A stretch of DNA of 64,000 nucleotides, taken from the NCBI GenBank assembly GCA_020723305.1, contig DYJC01000002.1, forward strand, positions 62,001 to 126,000, written 5' to 3'. This stretch comes from Desulfosudis oleivorans. Lineage in GTDB: Bacteria; Desulfobacterota; Desulfobacteria; Desulfobacterales; SURF-7. The notes under the pieces were generated by a model. It was not told where the DNA came from and made no database searches. It worked only from the letters and a program-made list of their open reading frames with translations. This document shows positions 1-9,438 of the stretch, one piece after another (within the stretch, counting starts at the first letter, position 1; every line of letters begins with the position of its first letter). Both the position numbers and the translations under genes were made by a program.

Positions 1-804
1 TTTTTTGCTATAGTCTGTTGCAATGACTTCGGATCCTTTTTGCGGTTTGGGAGGAGGAGTTACAGAGGGATCTATCTGGGATCCTTGGGTTTCAGGTTTT
101 TTGATATTGATCCAGTTTCCATCTTTATATATGGTCAGACTCCGGGTATTGGGATAGATCACATTCCCAAATCCAAGCACTCCGTTTTTATCCTTCCATA
201 CCAGAAGTTTCCGGCTTATCTCAGAGGGGATGCCATGCCCGATTTCACCCTCAACCATCGAGACAACTTCCGGTTGCTCTATAATTGATTCCGGTTCCGG
301 TTCAACCGTGGTCAATGGATCGATGGGCTGGATGGTTTCGATGGGTTTTAATGCCAAAATCGGGGTTGTTTTTTCTTTTTTTACGGATTTGGAAACAGAG
401 GCTACTTCAGTTCCTGTTCCGATCTGAGGCGTCATGTTTTTATCAATTGAGGCTACCACTTGTTTATCTCTCTGGGTAATGGTCTTGGTCAGAAAAAAAT
501 TCTCTTCTCTTGGTTCATAGTACCATTCAATTTCTTCAATGAATTTCTGGTAGGGTATAAATTCAGGATACAGTTCTTCCAGTTTTGCTGGATATTTTTG
601 ATTCTTCTTGTGATATCTTTCAATGGCTCCTGCCATCTGTGTTAATCCTGTCTGCGGAACCTTTTTTGCGAGTTCAGTCAGTTTGATAAAAGCCTCAGAG
701 CGTATTTTCTGTGTTTCTTCTGAGGTTTTTCGATCCCGGAAATAAAAGAAGATTCCAGCTACAACGATTACAGCCAAGAATACAAAAATATAATTTTTAT
801 TCAT
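1..804 (-). CDS. Membrane-anchored hypothetical protein, C-terminus off the left edge
   Basis: An open frame of 268 codons runs on the minus strand from an ATG at 802-804 to the window edge without a stop, so the 3' end is missing. Residues about 5-21 (NYIFVFLAVIVVAGIFFYF) form one hydrophobic N-terminal helix. The next stretch (LAKKVPQTGLTQMAGAIERYHKKNQKYPAKLEELYPEFI, read in parts) resembles the body of type II secretion or type IV pseudopilins, where a YPxxLxEL motif follows the helix, but no prepilin peptidase site is visible. A Pro/Glu-rich linker and a segment WKDKNGVLGFGNV follow. I do not recognise the family. It is separated from the helicase gene by 189 bp and is probably its own unit. 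Confidence 0.75.
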   Translation of the reverse strand, partial: MNKNYIFVFLAVIVVAGIFFYFRDRKTSEETQKIRSEAFIKLTELAKKVPQTGLTQMAGAIERYHKKNQKYPAKLEELYPEFIPYQKFIEEIEWYYEPREENFFLTKTITQRDKQVVASIDKNMTPQIGTGTEVASVSKSVKKEKTTPILALKPIETIQPIDPLTTVEPEPESIIEQPEVVSMVEGEIGHGIPSEISRKLLVWKDKNGVLGFGNVIYPNTRSLTIYKDGNWINIKKPETQGSQIDPSVTPPPKPQKGSEVIATDYSKK

Positions 805-993
805 AGAGTCCCTGCATTGTTGATGGATAGAGATCAGCTGTATGCTGATAATCAAAAAAAACAGTTTGATATTGCGGCCATGAGAAGAGCTTCATGGCAT
901 AACAATTATATTTTTTTCCTTGGATATAGCCCCTTTATCAGATTATTGTCAAGGATAAATGTCTTCACTTTGTCATATCGGCAGGGAACGGAG

Positions 994-3093
994 TCATGAA
1001 ATCAATGGGCCGCGCATAATGGCCTCAATTGATTTCCCGGATGTTTCCGAAACTCCTGGAGAAACTTCAAAAAGGTTGCGAAAATGCCTTAGATTGTCCG
1101 AGGTTCTCAGGATCAGTCGGGCAAGATCACCTTCAGCCAGTCCGGATGTTTTCAAGACACGTTCCCATGAATCCCCCATTGCCCAGTCATAAATTGTTTT
1201 TGCAGGCCGCATGTAGAGTGGCTTGGATGGGAATCCTTTGGAAAGCAGATTCTGGTTAAAGGATCGGAGAGATTTTTTAATGATCAGGAAATTTTGGAGC
1301 AGTTGCTTGGGGATTTGATCCATTCGCAAGTGATCATCCACGTTTTCCCGCTCATTCACAAAGGAGGCGGTTAGTGCGGCAAGCATGGCCGGGTTTGATT
1401 CCGGGAAAATACCCAGACGAAATGCCTCTGCGATCATCAGTGGATGATCGATCCGAAGCTTTGAGGCCCATTCTCCATCTTTTGTTAATTCATTTTTTGG
1501 ACTGACATAGTTATTTTCTTTTAAGAACTCAAGATGTTGTTGAAAACTGTCCCACAGATATGCACCGGCCTCTTTTAAATGTGGTTTACGATTGGTTTTG
1601 GATGAGTGAATCAATTGATAGGCTGCAAAAGATTTTTCGAGAAGCTCCCGGATCTGATGGGTCGTGTGGGAGAGCAACAGATTGAGTACCATGGAAAAAT
1701 TAATTCGAATCCGGCTGAAAATGGGAGAGGGCGGGGCATTGATTAATCGCGATAATAAATGGAGATCCATGAATTTCCCTGGAAGCGCCAAGGCAAATCC
1801 GATATTATCCTTACCCCGCCTGCCGGCCCGTCCTGTCATTTGATGGAATTGCGTTGAAGAAAGCGATTGAAATTCAACCCCATTGAATCTGTCTGAGTTG
1901 AGGATGACAACTGTTCTCGCTGGGAAATTTACTCCCGCAGCTACCGTGGAAGTGGCGAATATCGCATCCAGCAGACCCTCTGCCATCAATGTTTCGATCA
2001 AAATTTTCCATGCAGGCAACTGTCCGCTGTGGTGAGAGGCAACACCCATATGTTCCAGTTGCCATCTTTGTTTATGCTTTTTGATATGATGATTATTCTT
2101 GAGGAGGGTATGAATCCGTCTTGAAAGTCTTTCTTTTCTGTCCGGGTTATTGTTGAGATTTTCTTCACTGCACAGGTTGAGTGAAAGATCACAGTCTTGT
2201 CTGGACTTCATAAAGAAAATTGCAGGAAGAAGTTGAAAGGTCTTGAGTACATCGATGATTTCTCCCATGGGAGGCAGCTTTCCGGGCGGAGATAGCAATT
2301 GTTTGTTTTTGCTGCTGATGTGGGAAATAATTTTTTTATTCAAGGTGGTTTTTCCGGAGACCGGTTTTGAAGATATCAATGGTGATAACATCCCATTGGG
2401 ATAAAGGAAAAGCGGGTACAGTGGAACCGGCCTCGTTGTTTCTTCAATCACGATGCATTTACGATGACGGACATGCTCCAGCCATCCAGATATCTGTGAT
2501 GCATTGCCGATGGTCGCAGAAAGCATCAACAGTGGAATACGGGCAGGCAGGTAGATCATAATTTCTTCCCAGACAACACCCCGTTCTTCGTCTCCCAGAA
2601 AATGCGCTTCATCAAGGATGACAAGGTCTGTGGAGAGGTCTTGTCCTTTGTGCATGGCATCATAGAGGTGATTTCTGAGAATTTCCGTTGTTCCGATAAT
2701 GATCGGAGCATCCGTGTTTTCCTTGCGATCTCCGGTCAGGATTCCAACATTTTTCGGGCCGAATTTTTCCGAAAAGCCGGCGTGTATGCTGTTGGAAAGC
2801 GCTTTCAGCGGTGAAGCATACCATGCCTTTCCACCGTTTTGGTATATGTTGCTGATTGCGGTTTCCGCTATCCAGGTTTTGCCGGAACCGGTCGGCGCGG
2901 TGACAAGACAATCTGATTTTTGAATCGCATGAAGTGCCTCAATCTGAAAAGGATCCGGTCTGAAAGGTGTATCGTCGGGCACACCGATTTTTGAGAATAC
3001 CTTTTTTAAGGATTTGTCAGCCCCTGGTTTTATCTCCGGAATGTTGTTTTTAGGGGCTCGAGGCGCCTTTTTTTGATGATAGCGTTTTTTCAT
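994..3093 (-). CDS. Ski2-like DEAD/DEAH-box helicase
   Basis: A 699-residue superfamily 2 helicase. Motif I (APTGSGKTW) lies near residue 65-73, motif II is DEAH (LDEAHFLGDEERGVVW, near 158), motif III is LSATIGN, and motif VI is QMTGRAGRRG. The DEAH-F-GD-RG signature and the GRAGRRG form are typical of the Ski2/Mtr4/HelY group, which unwinds RNA or structured nucleic acid using ATP. The C-terminal third is helical and lacks a recognisable zinc motif. Its ATG overlaps the cooC stop codon by 4 bp (ATGA), so the two genes are translationally coupled. The link between an RNA-type helicase and a nickel ATPase is unexplained. Confidence 0.9.
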   Translation of the reverse strand: MKKRYHQKKAPRAPKNNIPEIKPGADKSLKKVFSKIGVPDDTPFRPDPFQIEALHAIQKSDCLVTAPTGSGKTWIAETAISNIYQNGGKAWYASPLKALSNSIHAGFSEKFGPKNVGILTGDRKENTDAPIIIGTTEILRNHLYDAMHKGQDLSTDLVILDEAHFLGDEERGVVWEEIMIYLPARIPLLMLSATIGNASQISGWLEHVRHRKCIVIEETTRPVPLYPLFLYPNGMLSPLISSKPVSGKTTLNKKIISHISSKNKQLLSPPGKLPPMGEIIDVLKTFQLLPAIFFMKSRQDCDLSLNLCSEENLNNNPDRKERLSRRIHTLLKNNHHIKKHKQRWQLEHMGVASHHSGQLPAWKILIETLMAEGLLDAIFATSTVAAGVNFPARTVVILNSDRFNGVEFQSLSSTQFHQMTGRAGRRGKDNIGFALALPGKFMDLHLLSRLINAPPSPIFSRIRINFSMVLNLLLSHTTHQIRELLEKSFAAYQLIHSSKTNRKPHLKEAGAYLWDSFQQHLEFLKENNYVSPKNELTKDGEWASKLRIDHPLMIAEAFRLGIFPESNPAMLAALTASFVNERENVDDHLRMDQIPKQLLQNFLIIKKSLRSFNQNLLSKGFPSKPLYMRPAKTIYDWAMGDSWERVLKTSGLAEGDLARLILRTSDNLRHFRNLFEVSPGVSETSGKSIEAIMRGPLIS

Positions 3094-3854
3094 GAACCCA
3101 TTAGTGTGGAAATAATTTGAGTGATTTTTTCTTTGGCCCTGGAAGCTACATCAAAAGAGGAAGTCCCGGTTAGGTCGGCTTCAATCAACGAATTGTCATA
3201 AGGTAAAAAGCCCAGAAACTGAAAGTCAGGCAGATTTGTTTTTAAAAACGCTTCATCCTGAGGGCTTCGAATTTTGTTGCCGACGATTACAATTTGGTTA
3301 AGATGAATCTCAGCAGCCAGTTTTCGGATATGACTTGCCGTATCAATACTTCTGCGCCCGGGTTCAACAACAATGATCAGCTTGTCAACCGCTTGTGCTG
3401 TTCCCCGTCCAAGGTGCTCAATTCCAGCCTCCATATCCATGACAACGATTTCATTCCTCGCCAGCACGATATGGGTTACCAGAGCTTTGAGCAACGTACT
3501 TTCCGGACAGATGCAGCCATGTCCTCCTTTCTTTACTCCACCCAGTCGCATCAGCTTGATGTTACCGAGCTTTTTCGAAAGGGAATCCGGAAGATCATCC
3601 ACTTTTGGATTGAGCTTGAAAAACCCTCCGAGTGAGCCGGGTTTTACTTCGGTTCTTTCAAAAATAAGCTCCTTCATCTCAGCGATGGGAACAATCTCTT
3701 CCGCATCCGGTATGCCGATGGCGGCTGCCAGATTTGCATCCGGGTCCGCATCGATGGCCAGCACATGTTTGCCCTGTTCATCCAGAGTCCGGATCAGTAA
3801 AGCGGAAAAGGTGGTTTTCCCAACCCCTCCCTTACCACTGACGGCTATTTTCAT
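3090..3854 (-). CDS. cooC: CooC-type P-loop ATPase for nickel insertion into CO dehydrogenase
   Basis: A 254-residue MinD/SIMIBI ATPase. The deviant Walker A (GKGGVGKTT, residues 7-15), the A' motif (AIDADPDANLA) and a CxC motif (C114, C116 in GCICPEST) are all present. The CxC pair binds the metal in the CooC/AcsF family, which loads nickel into the C- or A-cluster of CO dehydrogenase/acetyl-CoA synthase. A strong ribosome site (AAGGAG) precedes the ATG at 3854. No cooS, acsB or cooJ lies in the window, so its client enzyme is encoded elsewhere. It heads a two-gene unit with the helicase downstream. Confidence 0.88.
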   Translation of the reverse strand: MKIAVSGKGGVGKTTFSALLIRTLDEQGKHVLAIDADPDANLAAAIGIPDAEEIVPIAEMKELIFERTEVKPGSLGGFFKLNPKVDDLPDSLSKKLGNIKLMRLGGVKKGGHGCICPESTLLKALVTHIVLARNEIVVMDMEAGIEHLGRGTAQAVDKLIIVVEPGRRSIDTASHIRKLAAEIHLNQIVIVGNKIRSPQDEAFLKTNLPDFQFLGFLPYDNSLIEADLTGTSSFDVASRAKEKITQIISTLMGS

Positions 3855-4053
3855 GTTTCTTACTCCTTAGTTCTATAAATCTGTATATATCGAAAAAAAC
3901 ATTTTAACCAACTATAATCATTAATGCCTGAAATTCAAGAGCTTCGTGTTCAGGTTACGTACCATAAGAATTCAGCTTAGCTCCTTTTAAATTAACTATT
4001 ATCAATGAATCAGTTGGAATCATATGGATAGGCGAACGATTACCCATGCAGGG

Positions 4054-5362
4054 TCATGTTTTTTTAATTCGATAGAATTGGAAGTCGACATTTTGAAAGA
4101 TGAGTTGAACCATGTTATCTTTTAGAAGGGAGTCAAGATCGTTTTTTATAATTTGATTACAGTCATTATATATACGCTGAAGACAGAGATAATCCCCTCT
4201 GGTAATCCCATTTTTGTTTTCAATCAATATTGATTTCCGGTTCGTAAACAACCTCATCACACGAGGTTTAAAAAAAATAATGACACTATCTTTTTCCGTA
4301 TGGTTATTAATGAATGAAAAAAGGTCCTGTGCAGTTGGGGAAAACGGTCCTGTTTTGTCGATCTGTTTGAGCGAACCACTCATTGCAAAGTTTTTAGAGG
4401 AAGACTTGCCCCATATAATATCAGTCCTATTTTTGTAAAGAACCCCGTGAAAAATTCTGCAGGAAGTTTACAGTAGAATAATAAATTATATTTGATACTT
4501 TCAAATGATATGCGATTCATTTCTGAGACATGGGAGTAGCCACTTTCCGGTAGAAAGGTTTGCCATACAAAAAAAAATATGAAAAAACAAACATATGGCA
4601 AAATGAAAATCGATAAATTGATCAGGTTGTTTCGGGAAAAAGGGATAAGTCGCTGTCTTGATTCCACTGATAATTCTTTTGCTGTTTTTTCCCGGTGAAA
4701 AATATTTTGTACCACCAGAATGAACTGAACTGCTCCCAAAGCTGCGAGGATCAGGATACCTTGGGTTCGAATAAAAAAAGAGACAGCGATAAGCAGACCC
4801 AACAGGAGTTGGTCAGTAAAATCTGAAATTAACGTTTTCTTTTGAATAACGATTCTTCCCATAAAAAAGATCGTTATGGTTGAAAAAAAGAGAAAGGGTA
4901 TATCAGACACAACATTATCCATAAAATCAATAAAATATGGATGTATGGCAAAAAGGCTGACCAGGATTATACGCTCGATGGAGGAGTGACAGTTTCTGTA
5001 GCCCCACCAAAGCGAGATAAGAAAAAACAGATAGCAAATGATGTTCAGGATTTTAAAAACCAGCAGATTAAGCCCAAAAAAATAATAGAGGGGGCCAGCA
5101 ACATTGGATAGCCCCACGGATAGGCAACAGGCCCGATTGTATGAGTAGAAGTCTCTATCGTGAATCGATTTTTTTCGATGAACCCGATTGGATTTTTTGC
5201 GATGATACTTTTCGCCTGCATGAGGTACTCTGCAAAATCATCCCCCCATTCCTGACCCTTAGTAAGGCTATGCCATGACAGCAGGCATGAGGCTCCAAGG
5301 AGTATAACCAAGATCACAAAATTAATCAGCCTGTTTATTCTTTTTTCTCGGGTTGAATTCAT
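4054..5362 (-). pseudogene. Decayed GT39-like membrane glycosyltransferase
   Basis: Three successive reading frames give parts of one protein. The first (5362-5045) has a TM helix followed by a GDDFAEYL acidic loop typical of ArnT/PMT-like transferases that use lipid-linked sugars. The second (about 5090-4380) carries several TM helices, including SFFIRTQGILILAALGA. The frame switch falls in a run of seven A at about 5075-5081 on the plus strand. The third (4383-4054) is a soluble tail (AQDLFSFINNHTEKDSVIIFFKPR) that normally follows the last TM helices. The second frame stops after LILYGASLPL, so the final membrane helices appear to be missing as well. A sequencing error could explain the homopolymer shift but not the internal loss. 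Confidence 0.7.
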
Positions 5363-5431
5363 TTTATTATCTTTTTGGGTTTTTCATTTATCCCAGATGT
5401 TACCTTGTGTCAAGATATTGAAAACTAATGA

Positions 5432-5480
5432 GTGTAATCAAAACTGTTGGGTTTCGATTGCCTAACGGTTTTTATTTCAT
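5432..5480. repeat. Degenerate copy of the GTGTAATCAAAAC hairpin repeat
   Basis: Positions 5432-5459 are identical to the left arm and loop of the perfect hairpin at 44577-44629. The right arm here (about 5460-5480) is diverged, so the stem is imperfect. It lies in the 287-bp gap between the divergent glycosyltransferase remnant and the U32 gene. Nothing else was recognised in that gap. Confidence 0.6.
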
Positions 5481-5649
5481 CAAAAACGAATAAATTCACA
5501 AAAATTACCTGCTATCAACGATCTTGAAACCCACTCAGCTTTCTGATACCTTTTCAAAATGTCGAGACCGTGAATTTTAGGATGGCTCGGTTTTTCCGTT
5601 GCGGTAAAAAAATAGAAAATTTGAAAAAGATGAAGAGAGAAAGCAGACA

Positions 5650-7638
5650 ATGCCGGATCAACCCGTAAGCCATTTGAAACCGGAAATTTTAGCCCCTGCC
5701 GGCAGCAGAGATTCTTTTCTGGCAGCCATCGCTGCCGGAGCCGATGCCATCTATTGCGGACTGAAAGATTTTTCTGCACGAATGGCTGCTGATAATTTTA
5801 CGATCGATGAACTTGCACGCCTTGCTGTTTTGGCCCATGAAAAAAGTGTACGGGTTTATATCACATTAAACACGCTTGTGAAGCCGGATGAGCTGGATCA
5901 GACCGGAAAATTATTGGATCAATTGAATCGCTGGGTCAAACCGGATGCGATCATTATTCAGGATTTATCCTTTATCCCGATAGCCAGGCAGGCTGGTTTT
6001 CAGGGAGAGATTCATCTATCTACACTCGCGAATGTCAGTTTTCCATCTGCATTGCAGACAATTAAAAATATCAGGGATATCAGTCGGGTTGTCATACCCC
6101 GTGAACTGAATGTGGATGAAATAAAGTCTTTTGCGGCTGCATGCCCGCAGGGAATTCACCTGGAAGTATTTATTCATGGGGCTCTTTGTTATGGTGTGTC
6201 CGGCAGATGCTACTGGAGCAGCTATATGGGAGGGAAAAGCGGTCTCAGGGGTCGCTGTGTTCAACCATGCAGACGGGTTTATACACTGAAGGGTCAGAAA
6301 AAAAGATATTTTTCATGCAATGATCTGAGTCTTGATGTGCTTGCAAAGCTGCTTCTTCCGGAGAAAAACATTTCAGCCTGGAAAATAGAAGGCAGGAAAA
6401 AAAGCCCTCATTATGTCTATAATACCGTTTCCGCCTACCGGTTGTTACGGGATCATGTGGGGGAACCTGCGATGAAAAAGGAAGCTCTCTTTCTTCTGGA
6501 AAGCGCTTTTGGCAGAAAAGGCAGCCATTATAATTTTCTTCCCCAGCGGCCACAGGTTCCGATTTCAACTGATACACAAACCGGTTCCGGTCTGCTGATC
6601 GGTACGATAAAAGGCTCGGCGAAAGAACCCTATCTTATTCCAAGAGAGCATTTGCTTGCCGGAGACCTGATCCGCATTGGATATGAAGACGAGCCTGGAC
6701 ATTACATCTATCGGGTTACCAAAAGCGTTCCGAAAAAAGGGCGTCTGACCTTATGTAAAGTTTCCCTGAAACCAGGGACATCTGTCTTTTTGTTGGATCG
6801 GAGGGAACAGGCGCTGGCGGAGCTTCTGAAGAGATTGAACCATGATCTTGAAAAGATTCCCGAAAAAGTCTGTCCACCCTCCAAATTCAAGGCAACATAT
6901 CAAAGGAAACAGAAGGAAGGTGAAAAAGACAAAAAAACAGGTGTGATTGAGATGAATGTGGAACGTTTGATCCGGAAAGGAAGGAAACATCCGTCAGATG
7001 GTTTCTGGCTCTCTCCGGAATCAATAAGCAATCTGCCCAGGCAGGCCATATCATCATCCTGGTGCTGGTTTCCGCCTGTAATCTGGCCTGGGGACGAACC
7101 TGAAATGCAGAAGATTGTCACGGAAGTTCTCCGGAATGGCTGTAAACGGTTTGTGTTGAATGCACCCTGGCAGATCTGCTATTTCCCAACCCCCAAAAAG
7201 CTTACGATATGGGCAGGTCCTTTTTGTAATGCCGCCAATCCTCTGACAATTCAGGTCCTGGCGGATATGGGGTTTTCCGGGGCGATTGTGACTCCTGAAC
7301 TGGGACAAACCGATTATCTCAGCTTGTCCCGTCAAAGCATATTGCCGCTGGGGATTGTTATATCCGGGAACTGGCCGCTCTGTGTTTCAAGAACATTGAG
7401 TCAGGATATGCTGACAAACCAGAAGATGACCAGTCCAAAAAATGAGGATGCATGGGTAGCAAAGCATGATTCCCTGTATTGGCTGTTTCCCAATTGGAAA
7501 CTGGATCTGCTTCACCATAAGGAGTTTCTTCTAAAGGCAGGATTCAGATTGTTTGTTTACATGAATGAGCCGATTCCAAAAGAGATACAGTTGAAAAAAA
7601 GGCCGGGGCTTTGGAACTGGCAGTTGAATCTGTCATAG
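5650..7638 (+). CDS. U32 family peptidase/tRNA or rRNA hydroxylase-like protein
   Basis: A 662-residue protein. The N-terminal half is the U32 (PrtC/RlhA/TrhP) barrel: EILAPAG (residues 12-18), GADAIYCGL, then HLSTLANV and the cysteine cluster LCYGVSGRCYW...GRCVQPCR that holds the family's iron-sulfur cluster. RlhA and TrhP hydroxylate specific RNA bases, so a role in RNA modification is more likely than proteolysis. The C-terminal half (about 300-662) contains a DUF3656-like beta region and a second, weaker barrel-like part, as in long U32 proteins. The ATG at 5650 follows GAGAGAAAGCAGACA. It is monocistronic; a MITE-like repeat begins 29 bp after the stop. Confidence 0.85.
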   Translation: MPDQPVSHLKPEILAPAGSRDSFLAAIAAGADAIYCGLKDFSARMAADNFTIDELARLAVLAHEKSVRVYITLNTLVKPDELDQTGKLLDQLNRWVKPDAIIIQDLSFIPIARQAGFQGEIHLSTLANVSFPSALQTIKNIRDISRVVIPRELNVDEIKSFAAACPQGIHLEVFIHGALCYGVSGRCYWSSYMGGKSGLRGRCVQPCRRVYTLKGQKKRYFSCNDLSLDVLAKLLLPEKNISAWKIEGRKKSPHYVYNTVSAYRLLRDHVGEPAMKKEALFLLESAFGRKGSHYNFLPQRPQVPISTDTQTGSGLLIGTIKGSAKEPYLIPREHLLAGDLIRIGYEDEPGHYIYRVTKSVPKKGRLTLCKVSLKPGTSVFLLDRREQALAELLKRLNHDLEKIPEKVCPPSKFKATYQRKQKEGEKDKKTGVIEMNVERLIRKGRKHPSDGFWLSPESISNLPRQAISSSWCWFPPVIWPGDEPEMQKIVTEVLRNGCKRFVLNAPWQICYFPTPKKLTIWAGPFCNAANPLTIQVLADMGFSGAIVTPELGQTDYLSLSRQSILPLGIVISGNWPLCVSRTLSQDMLTNQKMTSPKNEDAWVAKHDSLYWLFPNWKLDLLHHKEFLLKAGFRLFVYMNEPIPKEIQLKKRPGLWNWQLNLS

Positions 7639-7666
7639 GGAAAGAGGCCCTTCCGGCATGCCATCT

Positions 7667-7832
7667 GAGCCAATTTCAAAACCATTAAAAAGCGTCACAC
7701 CTGCGAAAGTCAGTGCCCGGAAAAGAGCCGAAAATACTGGATAGCGCTGCGGTTGCGCCTGGCGGCTTGAAAAACAGCACTGCATGTCTATTTTTCGCCG
7801 GAACTACAACAGGAGACTTTTGAAATTGGCTC
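7667..7832 (-). repeat. MITE-like GAGCCAATTTCAAAA element, copy 1 (166 bp)
   Basis: It begins GAGCCAATTTCAAAA and ends with the reverse complement TTTTGAAATTGGCTC. Its interior carries the family's GCGTCACACC and CGGAACTACAAC blocks plus extra sequence that makes it longer than the 122-bp copies. It is in the opposite orientation to the copies at 20.6, 22.6, 58.1 and 60.2 kb. The flanks show no clear direct repeat. It fills most of the gap between the U32 gene and the Crp/Fnr gene. Confidence 0.8.
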
Positions 7833-7966
7833 CGATTATAATCCAATTGGATGCAGTATAAAACTGAATAAAGGATGATAAAGGGAATTAATATCAACGA
7901 AACGGCAATGCTCTTCTTGACTTGAAGCAAACCCGGATGATAACTCTTTGTTCAACAGGAGGATAT

Positions 7967-8650
7967 ATGAAACATTCCCATGATACGCTTGTTGAAAGCA
8001 TTCTGTTCGCTGGACTCCCGCAAGACCAGTTACAATCGATACAGAATATAATCGTTGAAAAAGAGGTTGGCAAAGGGGAAACCATATTTTTAGAAGGGGA
8101 TAAGGGGGCTGGTTTTTATGTTGTATCCCAAGGTTTGGTCAAGATATTTAAGGTCTCCCTCGAGGGAAAAGAACAGATTCTTCATATTTTTGGACCAGGG
8201 GAGGTTTTTGGAGAGGTTCCTGTGTTCATGGGGGAAAATTATCCGGCAAACGCCGTGTCGATACAAAAGAGTCGATTGCTGTTTTTCCCCCGGATTGCGT
8301 TTGTTGATCTGATTTCACGGAATCCCTCCTTATCCTTGAATATGCTTGCTGTTTTATCGATGCGGTTGAGACAGTTTGCCGTCCAGATTGAAAATCTTTC
8401 TCTCAAAGAAGTGCCGGGCCGCTTGGCTTCCTACCTGATTCTGCTATATCGGGAACAGAATCAGACCGGTTCCATTTTACTGACCATATCCAAGAGTCAG
8501 CTTGCCAGTCTTCTGGGCACCATCCCTGAGACCTTGTCCCGTATCCTTGCGAAAATGAGCAGCCGGAATCTGATTGAGGTGAATGGAAAGGAGATAACCT
8601 TGCTGGATATGGATGGCCTCGAAGATCTGGCGGAAAGCGGTAAAATATAG
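7967..8650 (+). CDS. Crp/Fnr family transcriptional regulator
   Basis: Starting at the ATG at 7967, which follows a textbook AGGAGG at 7957-7962, the protein has 227 residues; an upstream in-frame start at 7922 has no such site. The N-terminal half is a cyclic-nucleotide-binding fold (FLEGDKGAGFYVVSQGLVKIF ... GPGEVFGEVPVF). The C-terminal half is a winged helix with the recognition motif SQLASLLGTIPETLSRILAKM. There are no N-terminal cysteines for an FNR-type cluster, so it is more likely a Crp/CooA-like or NO/redox sensor. Its stop overlaps or nearly abuts the MoeB-like gene, so they share a transcript. The target genes are unknown. Confidence 0.9.
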   Translation: MKHSHDTLVESILFAGLPQDQLQSIQNIIVEKEVGKGETIFLEGDKGAGFYVVSQGLVKIFKVSLEGKEQILHIFGPGEVFGEVPVFMGENYPANAVSIQKSRLLFFPRIAFVDLISRNPSLSLNMLAVLSMRLRQFAVQIENLSLKEVPGRLASYLILLYREQNQTGSILLTISKSQLASLLGTIPETLSRILAKMSSRNLIEVNGKEITLLDMDGLEDLAESGKI

Positions 8651-8667
8651 TGGATGATGGGGATAGC

Positions 8668-9438
8668 ATGGATTTTTCGGAAGAGGAAAAACAAAGATAC
8701 AGCAGACAAATTTTGCTGGAACCTGTCGGACGAAAAGGACAGCGGAAGATTTCAGAGGCGAGCGTTCTGGTCGTTGGTTCCGGTGGTCTGGGATCAACGG
8801 TACTGATGCATCTTGCTGCTGCCGGAGTGGGAACCATTGGAATTGTTGATAGGGATGTGGTCGATGTCAGCAACCTCCAGCGGCAGATCATCCATTTCAC
8901 AGAAGATCTTGATAAGCCGAAAATTCAGTCTGCCAGAGAAAAATTGACCAGGCTCAACCCGCATGTCCGGATCAATACCTATCCTGAATTTTTACATTCC
9001 GATAACATATCAGCACGGATAAAGGACTATGATTTCATTATTGATGGGACAGATAATTTCCCATCCAAGTTTCTGATCAATGACACTTGTATCGTGATGA
9101 ATAAACCATTTTGTCATGCCGGTGCCCTGCGTTTTGAAGGTCAGATGATGACTGTCGTACCCGGTCAGTCCGCTTGTTTGAGATGTGTTTTTCCTGAACC
9201 GCCACCGCCTGATAGTGTGCCCGGCAGCAGTCAGGTAGGGATACTGGGAACTGTTGCCGGTCTGTTTGGAACCCTTCAGGCAACGGAGGCGATTAAATAT
9301 ATTATCGGGCAGGGGGATTTGTTGACCAACAGGTTATTGATCTGTGATGTGTTGCAAATGATCTTCCGGGAAGTGAAGATAAAAAAAAGGTTGGGATGCC
9401 CGGCCTGTGGTTCGCGACCTTCCATATCCATTTCATAA
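8668..9438 (+). CDS. MoeB/ThiF/HesA family E1-like adenylyltransferase
   Basis: An ATP-dependent enzyme that adenylates the C-terminus of a ubiquitin-like sulfur carrier (MoaD or ThiS). Visible are the dinucleotide-type loop VLVVGSGGLGSTV, RQIIHFTEDLDKPK, the DGTDNFPSKFLINDTC motif around the adenylation site, and two zinc CxxC pairs (CLRC and CPAC). It has no rhodanese tail, as in MoeB. I chose the ATG at 8668 because GGGGAT precedes it; a GTG at 8650 overlapping the upstream stop would add six residues. It probably serves molybdopterin or thiamine synthesis, though no moaD or thiS is adjacent. Its end overlaps the convergent PilZ gene by 6 bp. Confidence 0.88.
   Translation: MDFSEEEKQRYSRQILLEPVGRKGQRKISEASVLVVGSGGLGSTVLMHLAAAGVGTIGIVDRDVVDVSNLQRQIIHFTEDLDKPKIQSAREKLTRLNPHVRINTYPEFLHSDNISARIKDYDFIIDGTDNFPSKFLINDTCIVMNKPFCHAGALRFEGQMMTVVPGQSACLRCVFPEPPPPDSVPGSSQVGILGTVAGLFGTLQATEAIKYIIGQGDLLTNRLLICDVLQMIFREVKIKKRLGCPACGSRPSISIS

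Noticed and set aside
4380..5117. The middle frame of the decayed glycosyltransferase as a separate gene
   Set aside because: Its only start is a GTG within the reading frame of the upstream piece, and the two pieces continue one protein.
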